From Nageia nagi (Eukaryota > Pinophyta): a stretch of DNA of 64,000 nucleotides. The stretch spans positions 40,548,001 through 40,612,000 of the forward strand of contig JBITNC010000001.1 in the NCBI GenBank assembly GCA_050084985.1. Direction: 5' to 3'. Both the position numbers and the translations under genes were made by a program. Position 1 is the stretch's first letter; each line of letters begins with the position of its first letter. The notes under the pieces are model-generated. The model made no database searches, had not been told where the DNA came from, and saw only the letters and a program-made list of their open reading frames with translations. Positions 47,846-60,875 of the stretch are shown here, piece after piece.

Positions 47846-49436
47846 CGAATGTACAGGTCCTAACTATGTAGCTTATTTTGTATCCATCTTGGTTGATCCA
47901 TTATTAATGAAGTCTAGTATAAGGTTACAAAGAGTCCTACAATCCTAGGTTAGATGACCAGGTGCCCTATGATAATTGCAAAATTCTTCATAGTGAAAAT
48001 TTCTAGGCACACCATTAGTAATCTTAGGTTCAAAATAGGAGGTAATTTGATCAATTTTGCATCTAATAATACATTCAAAATATTATCAATAGTATTAGTC
48101 AAAGGAGTATATTGGTGAGTATGTCTAAGTGGAGAACCACCTCATTTTTTGTGTGCAAAATGATTTTCTTCAACATTGGTTTATTTTTTAACAATAGGCT
48201 TTGTAGGTAAAGCATGATTAGCATGTTTCATATCACTCAATTTTTTAATGCATGATTCCTTTTTAGTAACAGTGTCAATCATAACTCCTAAAGACATATC
48301 ATGATTAGAGATGATAAATAGCTTATATATAGGCATGATACCATCCACAAAAATATGCTTGATTTCATGTTCATCCATGGTGATTTTATTAGTAGTTTGT
48401 TTTTATACTTTCACAAAATCCTTCACTAATTGGTTAGGGAGTTGTTTAATTTAACACAAGTCCTTAAGATAAACCTTCTCAATAATGTTATAAACATAAT
48501 CATGCAAAAATATATGAATCAAATCTTCATACCTATAAATACTACTTTTAGGAAGATGGAAGTACCATTTTAGAGCCTCATCCTTCAAACTATAAGAAAA
48601 CAACTTAGCCAACAAATCTTGATCATGCATATATTCAATAGCTTCTTCATAAAATTTATGAACATGCATCCTAGGATCCTGCATACCATAAAACTTAGTA
48701 AATTTGACACTCTTTTTTCCAAGGATTATTTTGGAAAGAAATCTATCAGTGAGGGGTCTTTTTAAACATGAAAAGAAATTATCCTCACTACTCAAAATGT
48801 TGTTAGATATTACATTGGTATTTGGGTATGGTGGTGGGGGAGGGGTAGGTTGTTATATATTATTTGATGTTTGAAGTGGAGTCTTTTTCAAATAGCAAAC
48901 TTGTTAGTATGATTAACCCTATCCTCCTCAATTTGATGGAATACCCCTACCAAGATTTCCAATTGTTCATATGGAGGATGTTTATACCAATCAATGCTTT
49001 CTTGGATATCCATAATGATAACTACCTTAATCTCATGCTCCTTCAGAGTCCAAGTTGGTTGTAGCTTAAAAGCTTCTTGAATAACTTCAGTAAGTTGCTA
49101 TTTAACAAGTGTTTTAATTTCATCATCAAGTAAAAGAATTTGACCTTTACCTTTATTTTCTTTGTCTAAGTAATGTGGATTAAGGATCAAACTACTATAG
49201 GATTTTGTTCTTCATCCTTAAGTTTTGACTGATCATCACTTCTAGAAACATCTTTTGCATGCACTGCCTATTCCAACTCAACATCAAGATCTAGTTTAGG
49301 CTCTACTCCATTAGGATATACATCACCTACACCATGATGATAGTCAAGCACATCATTTTTGTCATGCATTTCATGCATAGGCTAAAGATGTTTCAAATAT
49401 TCCTTATATAGAAATAAGCTATATTCAAATTCTATA
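47846..49436 (-). pseudogene. Ty3/gypsy gag remnant with zinc-knuckle end
   Basis: Minus strand. The N-terminal region (49436 to about 48830) is a charged, worn extension with several stops. The capsid domain is clear in the 114-codon frame 48795-48451: KFYGMQDPRMHVHKFYEEAI, LLAKLFSYSLKDEALKWYFHLP and YEDLIHIFLHDYVYNI. It continues past a stop into LPNQLVKDFVKV and the frame 48378-48181 (KHIFVDGIMPIYK). After a further gap, FCNYHRAPGHLT, stop, DC (about 47990-47950) is the knuckle-like end. It is the same gag type as 40738-41874 but a separate family member. No pol follows downstream. Confidence 0.75.
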
Positions 49437-49466
49437 GCTTTGAAGTGGTTATTAAGCAAGTTTGTC

Positions 49467-50455
49467 TTTACACTAAAGGAGAGGAACCATCTAGAGGCTT
49501 CTAGATTGAGTCACATGATGTGTGTTATTCATAACTCATGTGATAATTACTTTCTTACAGCCCTCATGGAGCATTGTTGTGATGACACCAACATATTTCA
49601 TATTCCCAAAAGTGAGGTCACTATCACCCTTATATGTATTCATTGTATACTCTAGGTACCCATGAATGGTACACTCATTGAGAGGGCACTCATTATATGG
49701 TGAAGATGGAGGATACAGGCATTTGAACTTATTAGAAATAAAATAAGATTACCCCCTTCATGATATCATGTACATTCCCCTAGAGGATATTAAAAGTACT
49801 TGATGATTTTGGCTTTATGTTGTGGTACTTATTGATATGATTTTGTATAGAAATAAAAACCATGAGTGCTTCCACATAGGTTTTATTCTAATTGTGAGAG
49901 GGCTTTTCCTATGAAGAAAGTAATATGCATGGGCTCCTTACATTTTGGTGTAGCTACCTAGAGCTTCACAATTTTGTGACTATGAAGAGGATGGGAGGTT
50001 GGTAGCACATTATTTTATTATATGGGTTTGCAGTTATAATCACATTAGTATATATGATATGTATATACCTACAGTGACATACATAGAGATGCCACATTAG
50101 TTTATATGGGGACCACTCTAATTGTATAGTAGTTTTGGAGGCTTATAGACCTATTAGATGAGGAGGAAATTATCTATAACCTTTATTTTAACCTACCAAT
50201 ATGCTATGATTTGAATATGGAGTTTTCATAGAGCACATACATGGATCACCAAGGTTTACAATACAAATTGGGTGCTTATCCAATTCAACATGATGTAATA
50301 CATACCCATTCCTTAGGTATGGCCCACTATTATGAGGAAATATATGAATTGACATGTACTAGCATGGAATTTCTTTATTTCAAGGTGAAGCTTGGAGTGT
50401 GATGATCCTAAGGATCATACCTCCAAGGTATTAACTCCTCACCACTAGAACACAC
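49467..50455 (+). repeat. Dispersed repeat with PMD-like coding debris, copy 2
   Basis: Aligns with 6548-7545. The PMD-like phrase LIDLLDEEEII recurs (about 50145-50180), as does STYMDHQGL. It is framed by minus-strand gypsy gag on both sides: 47846-49436 to the left and 50456-51345 to the right, meeting the right one abruptly. Confidence 0.75.
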
Positions 50456-51345
50456 TAGAGATTTGACTTTAAGCACATCATTTTCATATGATATTGTACC
50501 ACTATCTAATAAGTGATTTAATTTCTTTCTCATAACATAAAAACATGTTGTATTGTGTACTAACTTGATGATATTTACAAAATTGATTATCCATATACCA
50601 AATAGGCTTTTTATCATTAGGTTCATATTATTTTCCTTGTATCCATTTGATTAGACCTTTTTCTTAATATTCCTCAAATATTTGATTGGGTTTTTTGGTA
50701 ATGGATATAGCTCATTGGTTGATTTTCCATATTTGGATTTCTCATTAATTGGTTTAACTACATTGATTGAAGTATTATCCCTTTTGATATAGGGTTTCCT
50801 ACCACTATGGCTATTTAAGGAAGAGGATGTGTACTTGAGTAAATTAGACCTTAATAAGAATTTCACTTTTTCAATAAAGAAATGAACCATATGCATAAAT
50901 GAACCATTAACATGCTCAAGTCCTTTTTCATAAAGAATAGGATTAATGTTATCAAGGAATACCTTTACAATGAAGTTCTCTTCCAACTTGTTTCAATAGA
51001 CCTCCAAAGCTTCATGAATCTAGGGGAAAACTTGTATAACCCTTCCATTTTTCCTTGATTGCAATGGATTAGATATATTAAATCAACTAGTTTCTTTATA
51101 TTTCATCTAAAATGAGCCTTGTACTAATCCTTTAATTATTGATATGATGATATAGAACCTAGTTCCAAACTATGAAACCACTTGTGAACTTCACTGGTTA
51201 AACTCATAGGGAAATATTTTTCTTTCAAATGATCATTAATCCCATATTTAACCTCCATAATGTACTTAAAATCTTAAATATGTATGATAGGATTGGTCTC
51301 ACCATTGAAATTTTTAAATTTAGGATCCTTATTCATATCAATGAG
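50456..51345 (-). pseudogene. Ty3/gypsy gag, copy 2, both halves
   Basis: Minus strand. From 51345 the frame gives DMNKDPKFKNFNGETNPIIH, then GINDHLKEKYFPMSLTSEVHKWFHSLE and SISSYQ, the first half of a capsid domain. Then come GLYKF and FMKLWRSIE (about 51030-51000), the 111-codon frame 50986-50651 (ENFIVKVFLDNINPILYEKGLEHVN) and a worn zinc-finger end with VMRKKLNHLLDSGT (about 50540-50500). It aligns with 14906-15504 in its second half. Stops at several positions and the lack of pol show it is dead. Confidence 0.7.
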
Positions 51346-51960
51346 GAGTGTATTATGAATCACAATGCTTAAGGGATTACCCTTATTCTCTATTCAATAT
51401 GTACCTACTCCAAATTTGTTCCCAAGATATGCAACCTAGGACTCAAGTTATCTAAATTTATGATTTATTAAGGTAACTAAAATTGATGCATTATTTCTAG
51501 CATTCATGCTCCTATTAGCATTGGCACTGATGGCAACATTCATGCTAATGTGCACTTTTGTGCTATCCTGATTGATGATCTAGGCTATGGGTGTAGATGC
51601 CTTTATGATAAGAGATTGAAACTCAAGCATTTACATTAATTTGGTCAATAATTTAGAAGTTACATTCTCCATTTATGTCTCATGATGTTGAATATTTTAT
51701 TTAATCTAACTAGATATAAACCATTATATGCTAATCCTCATTTCCCAAGGCAACATGCAAATCATCTCTCATGTGAAAAATCTTATTTACACTAGTTTTC
51801 TTCTTATTGCATAAAATATAGGCTCCTAATAATGATCTAAATTTTATTTATTATTTGCATGCACTAATTCCCATATAATTCATGATTCAAGAAAAGTTTT
51901 GAGAACTTATAATAATGAAAACTCATTATAATCATTTCCCCATGGTGATATAAATGTATT

Positions 51961-52475
51961 TCAAGGTAATATAGCTTGTCCTATGGGAATAATCATTTCT
52001 TGTTGTAACATAATGTTTCCCAATGAAAATACTTTATCTTTTTGACAATACTTAACCTTACTTGATGGGAAAAAAATAAGTTTCTTAACAAAATAATATC
52101 TTAATTGATGAAAATTATCCTTACTTATTAGAGAGTAAAGTAATCTAAGCATACTACCCTTTAACTAATGGCCTAAAATATTATCTAACAAAAAATACCT
52201 TTATTTGATGATAACTAACTTTACCTAATAGAAACATTTCTCGATCGATAACAACATGATCTCCCTAACTAGGCTTATCCGATAGAAGAGGTGCTAAATT
52301 GACAAGTAAATTTCTTATCTGATAGAATCTAGCTTTACTTGAAAACACTATATCTTATCCGATATGATATAAGGCTATCCAATGGAGTATGATATTACCC
52401 TATGGTAGTTGGTCTTACCCAATGAAATCACACCTTACCTGATGAGATAACACCTTACATGATGAGACTTATTTT
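51961..52475 (-). repeat. Degenerate short-motif array
   Basis: On the minus strand a phrase of the form YATCRGGTAAGRT recurs about every 25-30 bases, roughly 18 times: for example CATCAGGTAAGG, CATTGGGTAAGAC, TATCGGATAAGAT, TATCAGATAAGAA, TATTAGGTAAAGT, CATCAAGTAAGGTT. It lies between the gag N-terminal region (ends about 51345) and the segment shared with copy 1 at 52545. The array is missing in copy 1. Confidence 0.55.
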
Positions 52476-52544
52476 CATTAAAAATACACATTGTGATTTA
52501 TTTCTCTCTCCATATTATTAAACTAATAAAAATAAATAAGGAAA

Positions 52545-52685
52545 AAAGAAATTAAGTATCAATGGGAAGGTATTCTTCAGAAGAATTGAGCCATAAAATG
52601 TTTTGAAAAGAAGGGGTAAAGTTGAGATACAATAGATATCAATAATGTTAGGAAAATATATCATAGAGTAATAACCTACATCTTC
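52545..52685. repeat. Short shared segment with 15510-15650
   Basis: About 140 bases starting GAAATTAAGTATCAATGGGA. See the entry at 15510. Confidence 0.75.
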
Positions 52686-52689
52686 TACC

Positions 52690-54520
52690 CCCTATTATCT
52701 ATAGGCTAATAAATAATTTGATGGTGATTACAAAACTATAATCTCCATAATATGTAAAATAATGGTTACCTCTCATTATGATTGGCACATGCAAGTCCCA
52801 TTAGCATTATGGGCTTATTATACTATTATCTGAACTTCAATAGGGGCTACCCCATTTCTTTGGGCTATAGAAATAAATAAATTATACCTTTAGATCCTGA
52901 TATCCCCACTTTACACATATCCTTATAATAATTCATCGATGATGAGACTGTAGGATAGAATCATTTGGATCAATAGGTTCTACTTGATGAATATTATACT
53001 AATACCATCTAGCATCTTTATGTTTATCAATACCATGTTCATTAGTCCTTTAAAAAAAAGGTAATTGATCAAGAATATAAAATAGGATACCTTATTTTAA
53101 AATAAAATTAACAAAATTCCCAACCAACCCAAGCATCTAAGTGATAAGTTCGCACCCACCTGGCTTATCCCTTATGTCATGAAATAAAAATTTCGTATAG
53201 GTGCTTATAAATAACAACATTTAGAAGTTAATGAAGAAATTGAACCCATCAGTATCCTACACCTTCACTAATTCCATGCCTAAATGATTTTGTCTCCCTA
53301 ATAAAATAATCAAAAACTAAAAATAACATAAAATAATCAAAATCCAAAAATAAAATAAAGCAATCAAAATTCAAAAATAAGATAATAATCAAAATAAAAA
53401 AAAAAACCAAAATCCCTTAAAAATAGTAAATAATTAAAATGATCAAATGAAAAGAAAATAATGATTAGTTGATATTTATTATAGGCTTTCTTTCTTGCAC
53501 AAATTTCTTTATCCTTCAGTTCTCTTCTATTATGGATTTACTTGGTTGCTTCCTTTTATCATATATCTTTGTTGTATTCTTTTAATCATCCCCTCTCTTT
53601 ATATATTTCCATATATAATAAGGATAATACTCTAGGAGAAAAATGCTTCAATAATATCCATAGTTACAAATTAATTATACTCAAACAAATAGTTTAGGAC
53701 TTTAGATGTCATAACTTTATATTGTCTTCCAAGTTGGTTCATATGCAAATTTTTAGTTCAGACTAGAATAAGGATAGACACAACCATACATCATCTAGTT
53801 TTAGAAGTGATTCATGTTGCTTTGACCAAAATGTTCACCTAGTATAAAGCCTAAGTATCAATAGACAATGTTATTTATGCCAAAATAAGCATTTCAAAAA
53901 AAATGAGAAAAAAAAAGAGTCATAATCATCAGAATGTCAATATCAAAAAAAAAGAGAAAGGAAATAAAAGCAAAATAATAAAATTCCCTTTATCCAATAA
54001 ATTAACCCTCAAATAATGAAAAAATTGATAATAAAAAAGGGAAGAAACAAAAAAAAAAAAAAAGAAAAGAAAAAATCGAGGCCCAAATATAGATTGATCC
54101 TTATAATAAGAATCTCTTTAAAGGTAGTTCATGATCCTTGCTTAATGGATTTAAGGCTTAACTAACCTTTATCACGCATACACTTGCAATTTGAAAACAA
54201 CATAACATTATAACATTATTACCTCTAACCATTGTCAAGTTTAGCTTCATTATAATAAGGTATGATTTAAGCATTTTTTATCCTTTAGTATATTCTTTAG
54301 TTAGTTACATATATTAACTGCAAGAAAAATCATTCTAGTGTACATTTTTTCTTTATTTCATCTTTTTCTATGGCTAAAACCTCTATTAATTTTTCATATG
54401 GGTTGTAATAAATTTTCATTTTAATGGTCATCATTTGTGAAACCCTCCATAAAAATATTTTGTAGCTACACACCCATTGTTATTGGTTCCCCTTTTTTCA
54501 TGTTGTTTATATTTTCTTTC
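52690..54520. other. Unassigned A-rich stretch before the assembly gap
   Basis: Contains A-rich simple sequence (53290-53470, AAAATAATCAAAAT-like; 53885-54080, poly-A with G and C interruptions). No gene seen. Confidence 0.5.
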
Positions 54521-54620
54521 NNNNNNNNNNNNNNNNNNNNNNNNNNNNNNNNNNNNNNNNNNNNNNNNNNNNNNNNNNNNNNNNNNNNNNNNNNNNNNNN
54601 NNNNNNNNNNNNNNNNNNNN
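54521..54620. other. Assembly gap
   Basis: Exactly 100 N. This is a conventional gap placeholder, so the true distance between 54520 and 54621 is unknown. It lies between an A-rich region and an (AT)n tract. Confidence 0.99.
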
Positions 54621-54671
54621 AAGAAAGGGAAATAAAAATTTGAAAAAACTCCTTTTCAATTTTGAAAGAAA

Positions 54672-54672
<1 letters not shown>

Positions 54673-54706
<34 letters not shown>
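54673..54706. repeat. (AT)n microsatellite
   Basis: About 16 AT dinucleotides, 50 bases after the gap. Confidence 0.9.
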
Positions 54707-54710
<4 letters not shown>

Positions 54711-55200
54711 AATGCAACCTTCCCCCCGTTTTCTTAATATAATCTATTTTGAAATATATTGTATTAAAAAATAAGACTTCTATATAAAAAAAGAATGGGT
54801 TAATGGTTTGGATATAAATAAAAATACTCTATAACATTGTAAAATACATTATTCTCCCTTTTTATTTTGAGCTAGTAAAAAACATTATTTCTCAAAAAAA
54901 TATTATTTGAAATAAATTGTAATTTTTTATACTAACCCTCCTTTTTTTAATAAATTAGCAATATGCTAAGCAATAAAAAAATTGCATCATTTTAAGCATA
55001 ATTAAAAAAAGAATTAACACATCTTCAAAAAATATGTTAGTATCACTATGAAATAATCCAAAAATAAATTAATCAAGGAGGAAGGAATTTATACCTTCTC
55101 TTGTGTTTACCTTAAACAAGAAAAGTAAACCTCAAAAGATGATGAAGAAGGATGAAGGATGAAGAACCTCCAAGATGTTGAAGAAGAGCTTCCACACCAA

Positions 55201-55212
55201 GCTCTGATACCA
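55201..55212 (-). other. Primer-binding site of element B
   Basis: TGGTATCAGAGC on the minus strand, a perfect initiator-methionine type site, three bases after the LTR at 55216-55725. Confidence 0.88.
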
Positions 55213-55215
55213 AAT

Positions 55216-55725
55216 TGAAGAAACTAACACTAATACTAACACTAACACTTAATTCCTAAACAACCAAGATCACATGAAAGCTCATACTAACATCAACATA
55301 ACTCAAGAAGATAATCTCTCAAAATGACACAAGATGTAAGTGGTTCCTCCAACTAGGAGTAGATCCACTAACTAGATCTCACTTCATTCACAAACATGAA
55401 TCTCTTACAATTCTCCTAACTTATCTCCTAAACACTATCCTATAGCATAGATTTACTCCACAAATTGGTGTGTGATCACAAAAAAGGAGCCTTCTATTTA
55501 TAGGCCAAAATCCCTTTTTGGAGCACCCTTTTACCCAATGTACAAAGGCATGACATGCAACTCCCTTTTACTCAAGAGGCATGCTCATGACATGGAGTGT
55601 AGGACAAGTTACATTATCATATTCACTTAAGTACTTAAGGTATCAAATGATACCCTTAAGTATTAGTAAACTTACATAAAATATTATTACAAAACCTTTA
55701 TAATAATGCATTATACATTCCAACA
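55216..55725 (-). repeat. Element B 5' LTR (family of element A)
   Basis: 510 bp, minus strand, TGTTGGAATG to CTTCA. It shares with the LTRs of element A the opening, an AATACTT-AAG-TATC phrase, and an ACTTACATC-type distal part. A perfect primer-binding site follows, so this is a 5' LTR with its interior running toward lower coordinates. No matching 3' LTR was found left of it; it may fall in or beyond the N gap, or be lost. Confidence 0.75.
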
Positions 55726-57990
55726 CAAAGCACTACTGAACTCCCATGCAAATAATAATTAAATAATTGTTAGTAAATAATCAAAAATAAAAAATCTTAT
55801 GCATCAATATCAAATATAATTAATTAATAAAAAGCACGTAAAATACTAATAATTATTTACCAAGTCCTCCATTGCATATTGAAGCATCATCCAACCATGT
55901 TTAAGGCTAAATCTCACTTGTTCTTATGTAGGAAGTCTGATATATTTATTCATCTACAAAAAATATATTTAATTAATGAAAAATATTATAAATATTTAAC
56001 TATTTATTTCAAAATATTAAATAATTCATGTAATATACTTATAAACATGGCTTCAATCCCTTATTTTCTAATAGAACTTATACAATGTGTACCCATGGTC
56101 TGATGTGATGCACCAACAATTGTCAATCTACTGAATCTCGTAAGCATAGCTTTTCCTATTGTGAGAGTTTAGATGTGAATGCATGATGCCCTTCCTCTTC
56201 ATTAACTTTCTTCACCAATGCATTCCACTTTTTTTTATCATATGTGGAAGGTCTATTATTCATCCTATGCTCTATCAGTGGAACATCTTTTATCATTCTT
56301 CTTATTCTATCTCACCTCCAATTAAAATTATTTCTAGACTTCTTGAGTTATTTTCTACACTTCACCCCTCACTATAATTTTTTTAATATTAATTATTATT
56401 CTTCACTTACCTATAAGATACAAAATTATAAAAAAATAGTTTTTACTTTTTTAAAAAATAGATATTTAAAATTTGTATTTTTTTTCAATATTAAAACAAA
56501 TGAACTAAAAAATACTATTAATAAAACATACATACCCACCTCATTTAGTTTCTTCCATTCAACATCCAATGTATTCTTAAACTCCAATAATGCCAACTCC
56601 TCAAGAGAATTGTAAACAAATGAGACTAATCAATATTCAAAAATATTAAAAAAATTAAGTTATCGCAAATCAATATATAACAAGATGAAATCTTTGTTTC
56701 TTTCCTATGTAACATATTTACCTTTATATATGCAATAGAACCACCATAATGCACACCTATAAGCCAATGTTGATGCTAGGGTACCTTGCACAATAATATA
56801 TAATATTACATGAGGGAGTGCTTAAGAGGGTCAATATAAGGAAAACATCATTTTAATGATATATAATAATTATGATAGTTAATTAAGGACATTAGGAAGG
56901 GGGTATAAATTTAGTGTCAACATCAACTTCACCTTGTCCATCACCCATCCCTTTCTTCATTTTGAACTTTTTTTATCTGAATATCAATCCCCATCAAGAT
57001 TAAGATCTCTAACATAGACCTCTTTCTCTATTGTACATAGTTAAAATAAAAAATACATACAAAATAAAAATATTCAAAACAAAACTTCTATCATCATCAA
57101 ATTTGTTATTTATATGCAACAATTTATCCAACAATAAAACTCAATATTATGCCTCATGTTCTCATCAAAAATAATGTTCTCATCAAAAATAAAACTTAAT
57201 ATTACTTTGAATATGGTTCAGATGCACTTATGTGAGTGTCCTCCTAATGTTAGCATACTAAATTGTTGACATTTATATGTTATGTTTATCGTTCTCGTAT
57301 GTATGTGTTACATTTTTGTCCATTTTTCACATTCTATTATCACTTGTCTAACTGCCTTATTTTATCATATGCCATGCTTCATTATTAATTGTGTTAAATA
57401 TATATTTCATAAGTTTCAAAATGAAAAAAGAATAGAAATATCATAATTATTAATGTATCATGTTTACACATGTCTTAAGTTGTTTGACAATATAAATTTA
57501 TTGAGAGAGCAAAGATAAAAAAGAGAAACAATTATAGGTCACAACCCAACAGCAAAATAAAACAAGGAATGAAAAAAAATATTAATGCTGAAATACGAAA
57601 AGGTTATCACCTTCATCACCTTTCAAGTATCATTTATAATCCTTGAAAGCTAGGATTACAATGTTAACCTCCACCAAAGTCATAAGATGTTTGTCTAGCA
57701 ATAGAGAGTATCCTATGAATGATAACATGTCCAACTTGGTTAGAAACCTTCTTACTTATAGACCATTATATGCTTGCAGATCATGAGCTAGCTTATAATA
57801 ATGGCTTTGATTACGAAGGGAACGAATGTAGAAGACTATGATAGAGTGGAGGGCATAAATAAACAATCATCTATCGAATGCATTTACAAGATATTGTAGA
57901 TTACTATATTTTAATTATTTTGGCATCTTCCAAAATCCGCTGATCTTGGCCTCATGAAGCGCCTACTATCATCCAAATTCTCCTCACTCT
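55726..57990. other. Unassigned AT-rich stretch with scattered coding-like pieces
   Basis: On the minus strand two short pieces look protein-like: YNSLEELALLEF and DVEWKKLNEV (about 56610-56545, followed by GTATGT, a possible splice donor), and RPSTYDKKKWNALVKKVNEE (about 56264-56200). They could be exons of a decayed transposase or gene. I cannot name them. The rest shows nothing. Confidence 0.3.
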
Positions 57991-58527
57991 TATATGCTAA
58001 AACATACTAAACATCAATGCTTCCTTCAGCTAAATTATAATGCTTTCCAAAATCAAAATGAACATGGACAGTACGAGTAGGATCTCTTAATTGAAATGGG
58101 TTCATCCGTTTGCTCTAAAACCTTTAGAAGAGATACATATCTGAAACTAGTATTTTTCACATATAGGCAGAAAACCTCTCTTAAACTTATTTGTTTTTCC
58201 ATTTTACAAGCATTGAGAATTGAAACTATCTTAGGAAAAAACCAAGAAAAACCCCAACATGATCTGGAACATTCAAGCACAAGAACATAACATATCTTAT
58301 TCACAAACTTGACAAAGACCCACCAAACCCAGTGAGTACTAGACACATAATACAACAATAACATGCATTACAGCAATGCCCACATCATTGATATTGCCAT
58401 CTAACACTTCCAAAGGACTTCCATGCCTGTAGCAACTATGGTCTTCTATCTGAAACAACTCCTTGACACAAAAAAACCTCAGATCTGTACCGACCCACTG
58501 TACAAACACTGCCTCTGAATCTACCAT
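57900..58527 (-). other. Possible decayed gene or gene fragment
   Basis: This is less AT-rich than its surroundings and not related to other parts of the window. On the minus strand a frame opens at ATG 58527 (MVDSEAVFVQWVGTDL) and runs 62 codons. Downstream, two overlapping frames have protein-like composition: MEKQISLREVFCLYVKN (58053-58364 frame) and, in another frame, RDPTRTVHVHFDFGKHYNLA followed by YKSEENLDDSRRF (about 58090-57950). A TATA-like CTATATACA lies at about 58717-58725 on the same strand. No domain recognised. It may be a 5' gene fragment, an exon pair or chance. Confidence 0.25.
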
Positions 58528-59330
58528 AGTGTCTGTTAGTATGTATGCACAATGATGGAATAGGGGTATCTTTCCTGATCAACCATATCTCTGGCCAGCT
58601 CATAAGCCCACCAGAAGAACACCCTGAAAAATCTCACGACTGTGGGAAGAGGATACATTGCAGATGTTTTTTCTTTTTTCTCCCTGTGGTGTACACACAC
58701 GTCCTAGAACAAATATACATTGTATATAGTCTGTTTTTAAGGATAAGAAGTGGGGTATTGTGGATGATGGCATGTTGCTTCAATAAATGAGAAGTGCGGT
58801 CACATGATGCGGGCATTTGGCCCCCACCAAAGCACCCGCTGCTTTTGGAAAAGTAAATTGTCTTGTGGAACCCCTACAAAACTCTCTGAACTTGTCAAGG
58901 GAGTTATGACCAAGAAAATGGATACGAAAGCATGGCAGACCAAGGAGATGAAATCCAAGGCGAGGCAGAAGGGGAAAAGTAGGGATTTTATTTAATATTT
59001 GTAAAGGTGGCGAATGGGCCACCTCACATGAAAACATATTAGTGAAGAGTTTGAGAATCTTTCACGTACAAGTGCTTAGTATAATGGGACGTGCCGACAA
59101 ATGAGAAGCAAAAATATATCCTTTATTCCTTCCAGTTCCCATCGTGGTGGGCCAGTGGGACAGACCACTTGTGCACATCCATCTTGGAGGAAGAAATCCA
59201 ATCTGATCACATAACATCAAACAATATGTTGAAAATTTACCAGAAGCACCAAATATTCCAAAGGAATATGAAGACTTTAAACAAGTATATCATATAAAAG
59301 GAATTGATTGCCTGTACATCAAAATATTTG
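58528..59330. other. GC-richer unique stretch
   Basis: Relatively G+C-rich non-repetitive DNA with short frames on both strands but no recognisable domain. It could be promoter or untranslated sequence of the doubtful gene to its left. Confidence 0.35.
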
Positions 59331-60870
59331 CATTTAATCTATATAATCAATCAACTTGTGCTTTCTCTTTATACGTTTGATAAGATTTGAAAAATAGTAA
59401 ATATATAAGGTATTATATATACATGTTCGATATGTACTAGGTATAATTTTAAAGGCACGATGTTATTTAAGATTTTATGATAGTATTGATGATAGGATAT
59501 TAGTCATCAAAGATTTGCATAATGTAAAAGATTTTGATGATATAAAATGATTAATATGTTTATTTTATAGGATTATAAATGGTGGTTGAATATTAAACTT
59601 CTTTCTTAAATGCACATAAGAATGTGTACAATTAAACTTAATGATTATATAATTAAATTAATTGAATGAAAATTATTTTAAAATATATATGATATTGGTT
59701 AAAAAATGATCATATTTCTTTAAGTACTAAGAAAATAGAGTCTATGTACATAAGAAAATATGTGAATCAACAAGAACATATATCAATCTATGAAAATGTA
59801 GAATCTAAAAGAAAATACTAACTTACATATATGAATCTCTCCTTTTCAAATTAGGTAAAGCAAAAGTATAGCATGCATTTTAGCTCAAAAAAATGGAGTA
59901 ATATGTAGATATGGTTTATATCTTTTTTGCCTTAAGCCTTCCATCTAAGTACTTTAAACTTGTTGATGACTTGTATAAGCATATCTCCATAGTAATGTAG
60001 GTCCTACATAAAATACTTGTTAGGAAATGATAAATTCATGAAATAAACATTTCTCATTCAAATCATGGACGTTGAAACATGAAATAAAAAGTATGTTGTA
60101 AATATAAAACATGTTATATGTCATGCTCCCATGTAAAATATGACACAAAACTTAGATGGGAAGATAATCCTAATAATAAATATATATACCACTAATCATG
60201 CTAACATATGAAATATGATATAAAAGAGATTGATAGTGATGATGGTAAGGATACTCATGTAAATAAATACAATAAAGGATAATTTTTAGTTTTATATTTC
60301 ATTTATCATTGGATGGTTTGAATTGTTAAAATGACTAAGGAGTGATAGTTTGAAATTAATTTATTAATTTTTGCATTACCCATTTAAATTATTGTTAGCT
60401 ATCAAATACCAGTATCTTAATCAAGGGTGTATATGCAAAAAGTTCGTTGTTGAAATAATGACAATTTGTTAATCATTTGACATAACTAGGGGAGATATTT
60501 GAACTTGGAATCTCATTTACATTTAACACCCACTTGTCTCCAAACTCTTCAAATATGAGGTGGTTAAAATGAACTAATTTCAGTTATATATACATTTTTA
60601 AAATAATTTAATAAAAATTTATTAATCTATACATATATATTTTTTAAATATTTTATTTGAAAGATAAAATAATATTTTACCTTGGGTAAAATATATATTT
60701 AAAAGTGTTTCCAATTATAAGGTTTATGAACTTACAAATATTCAATGTGTAGGTATGGAAAAATGGGAGAGTGCAATAATTAAATTGTAAACAAAATCCC
60801 AAAACCTACTTAGATTGAAATGGCCAAAGATAAACAATAAATGAAATAAAAGACATTCAATGTGGAACAA
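59331..60870. other. Unassigned AT-rich stretch
   Basis: No coding region or repeat boundary supported. Confidence 0.5.
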
Positions 60871-60875
60871 GCTAA

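Noticed and set aside
54437-54717. Open frames across the N gap on both strands
   Set aside because: They consist mostly of unknown residues and a translated AT repeat.
54714-54735. C-run that could be a minus-strand polypurine tract for element B
   Set aside because: The sequence next to it does not match the start of the element B LTR, so no paired LTR could be supported there.
56183-56615. Overlapping plus-strand frames of 64 and 123 codons
   Set aside because: Composition is that of AT-rich non-coding DNA (Phe, Leu, Ile, Ser) and the minus strand looks more protein-like there.
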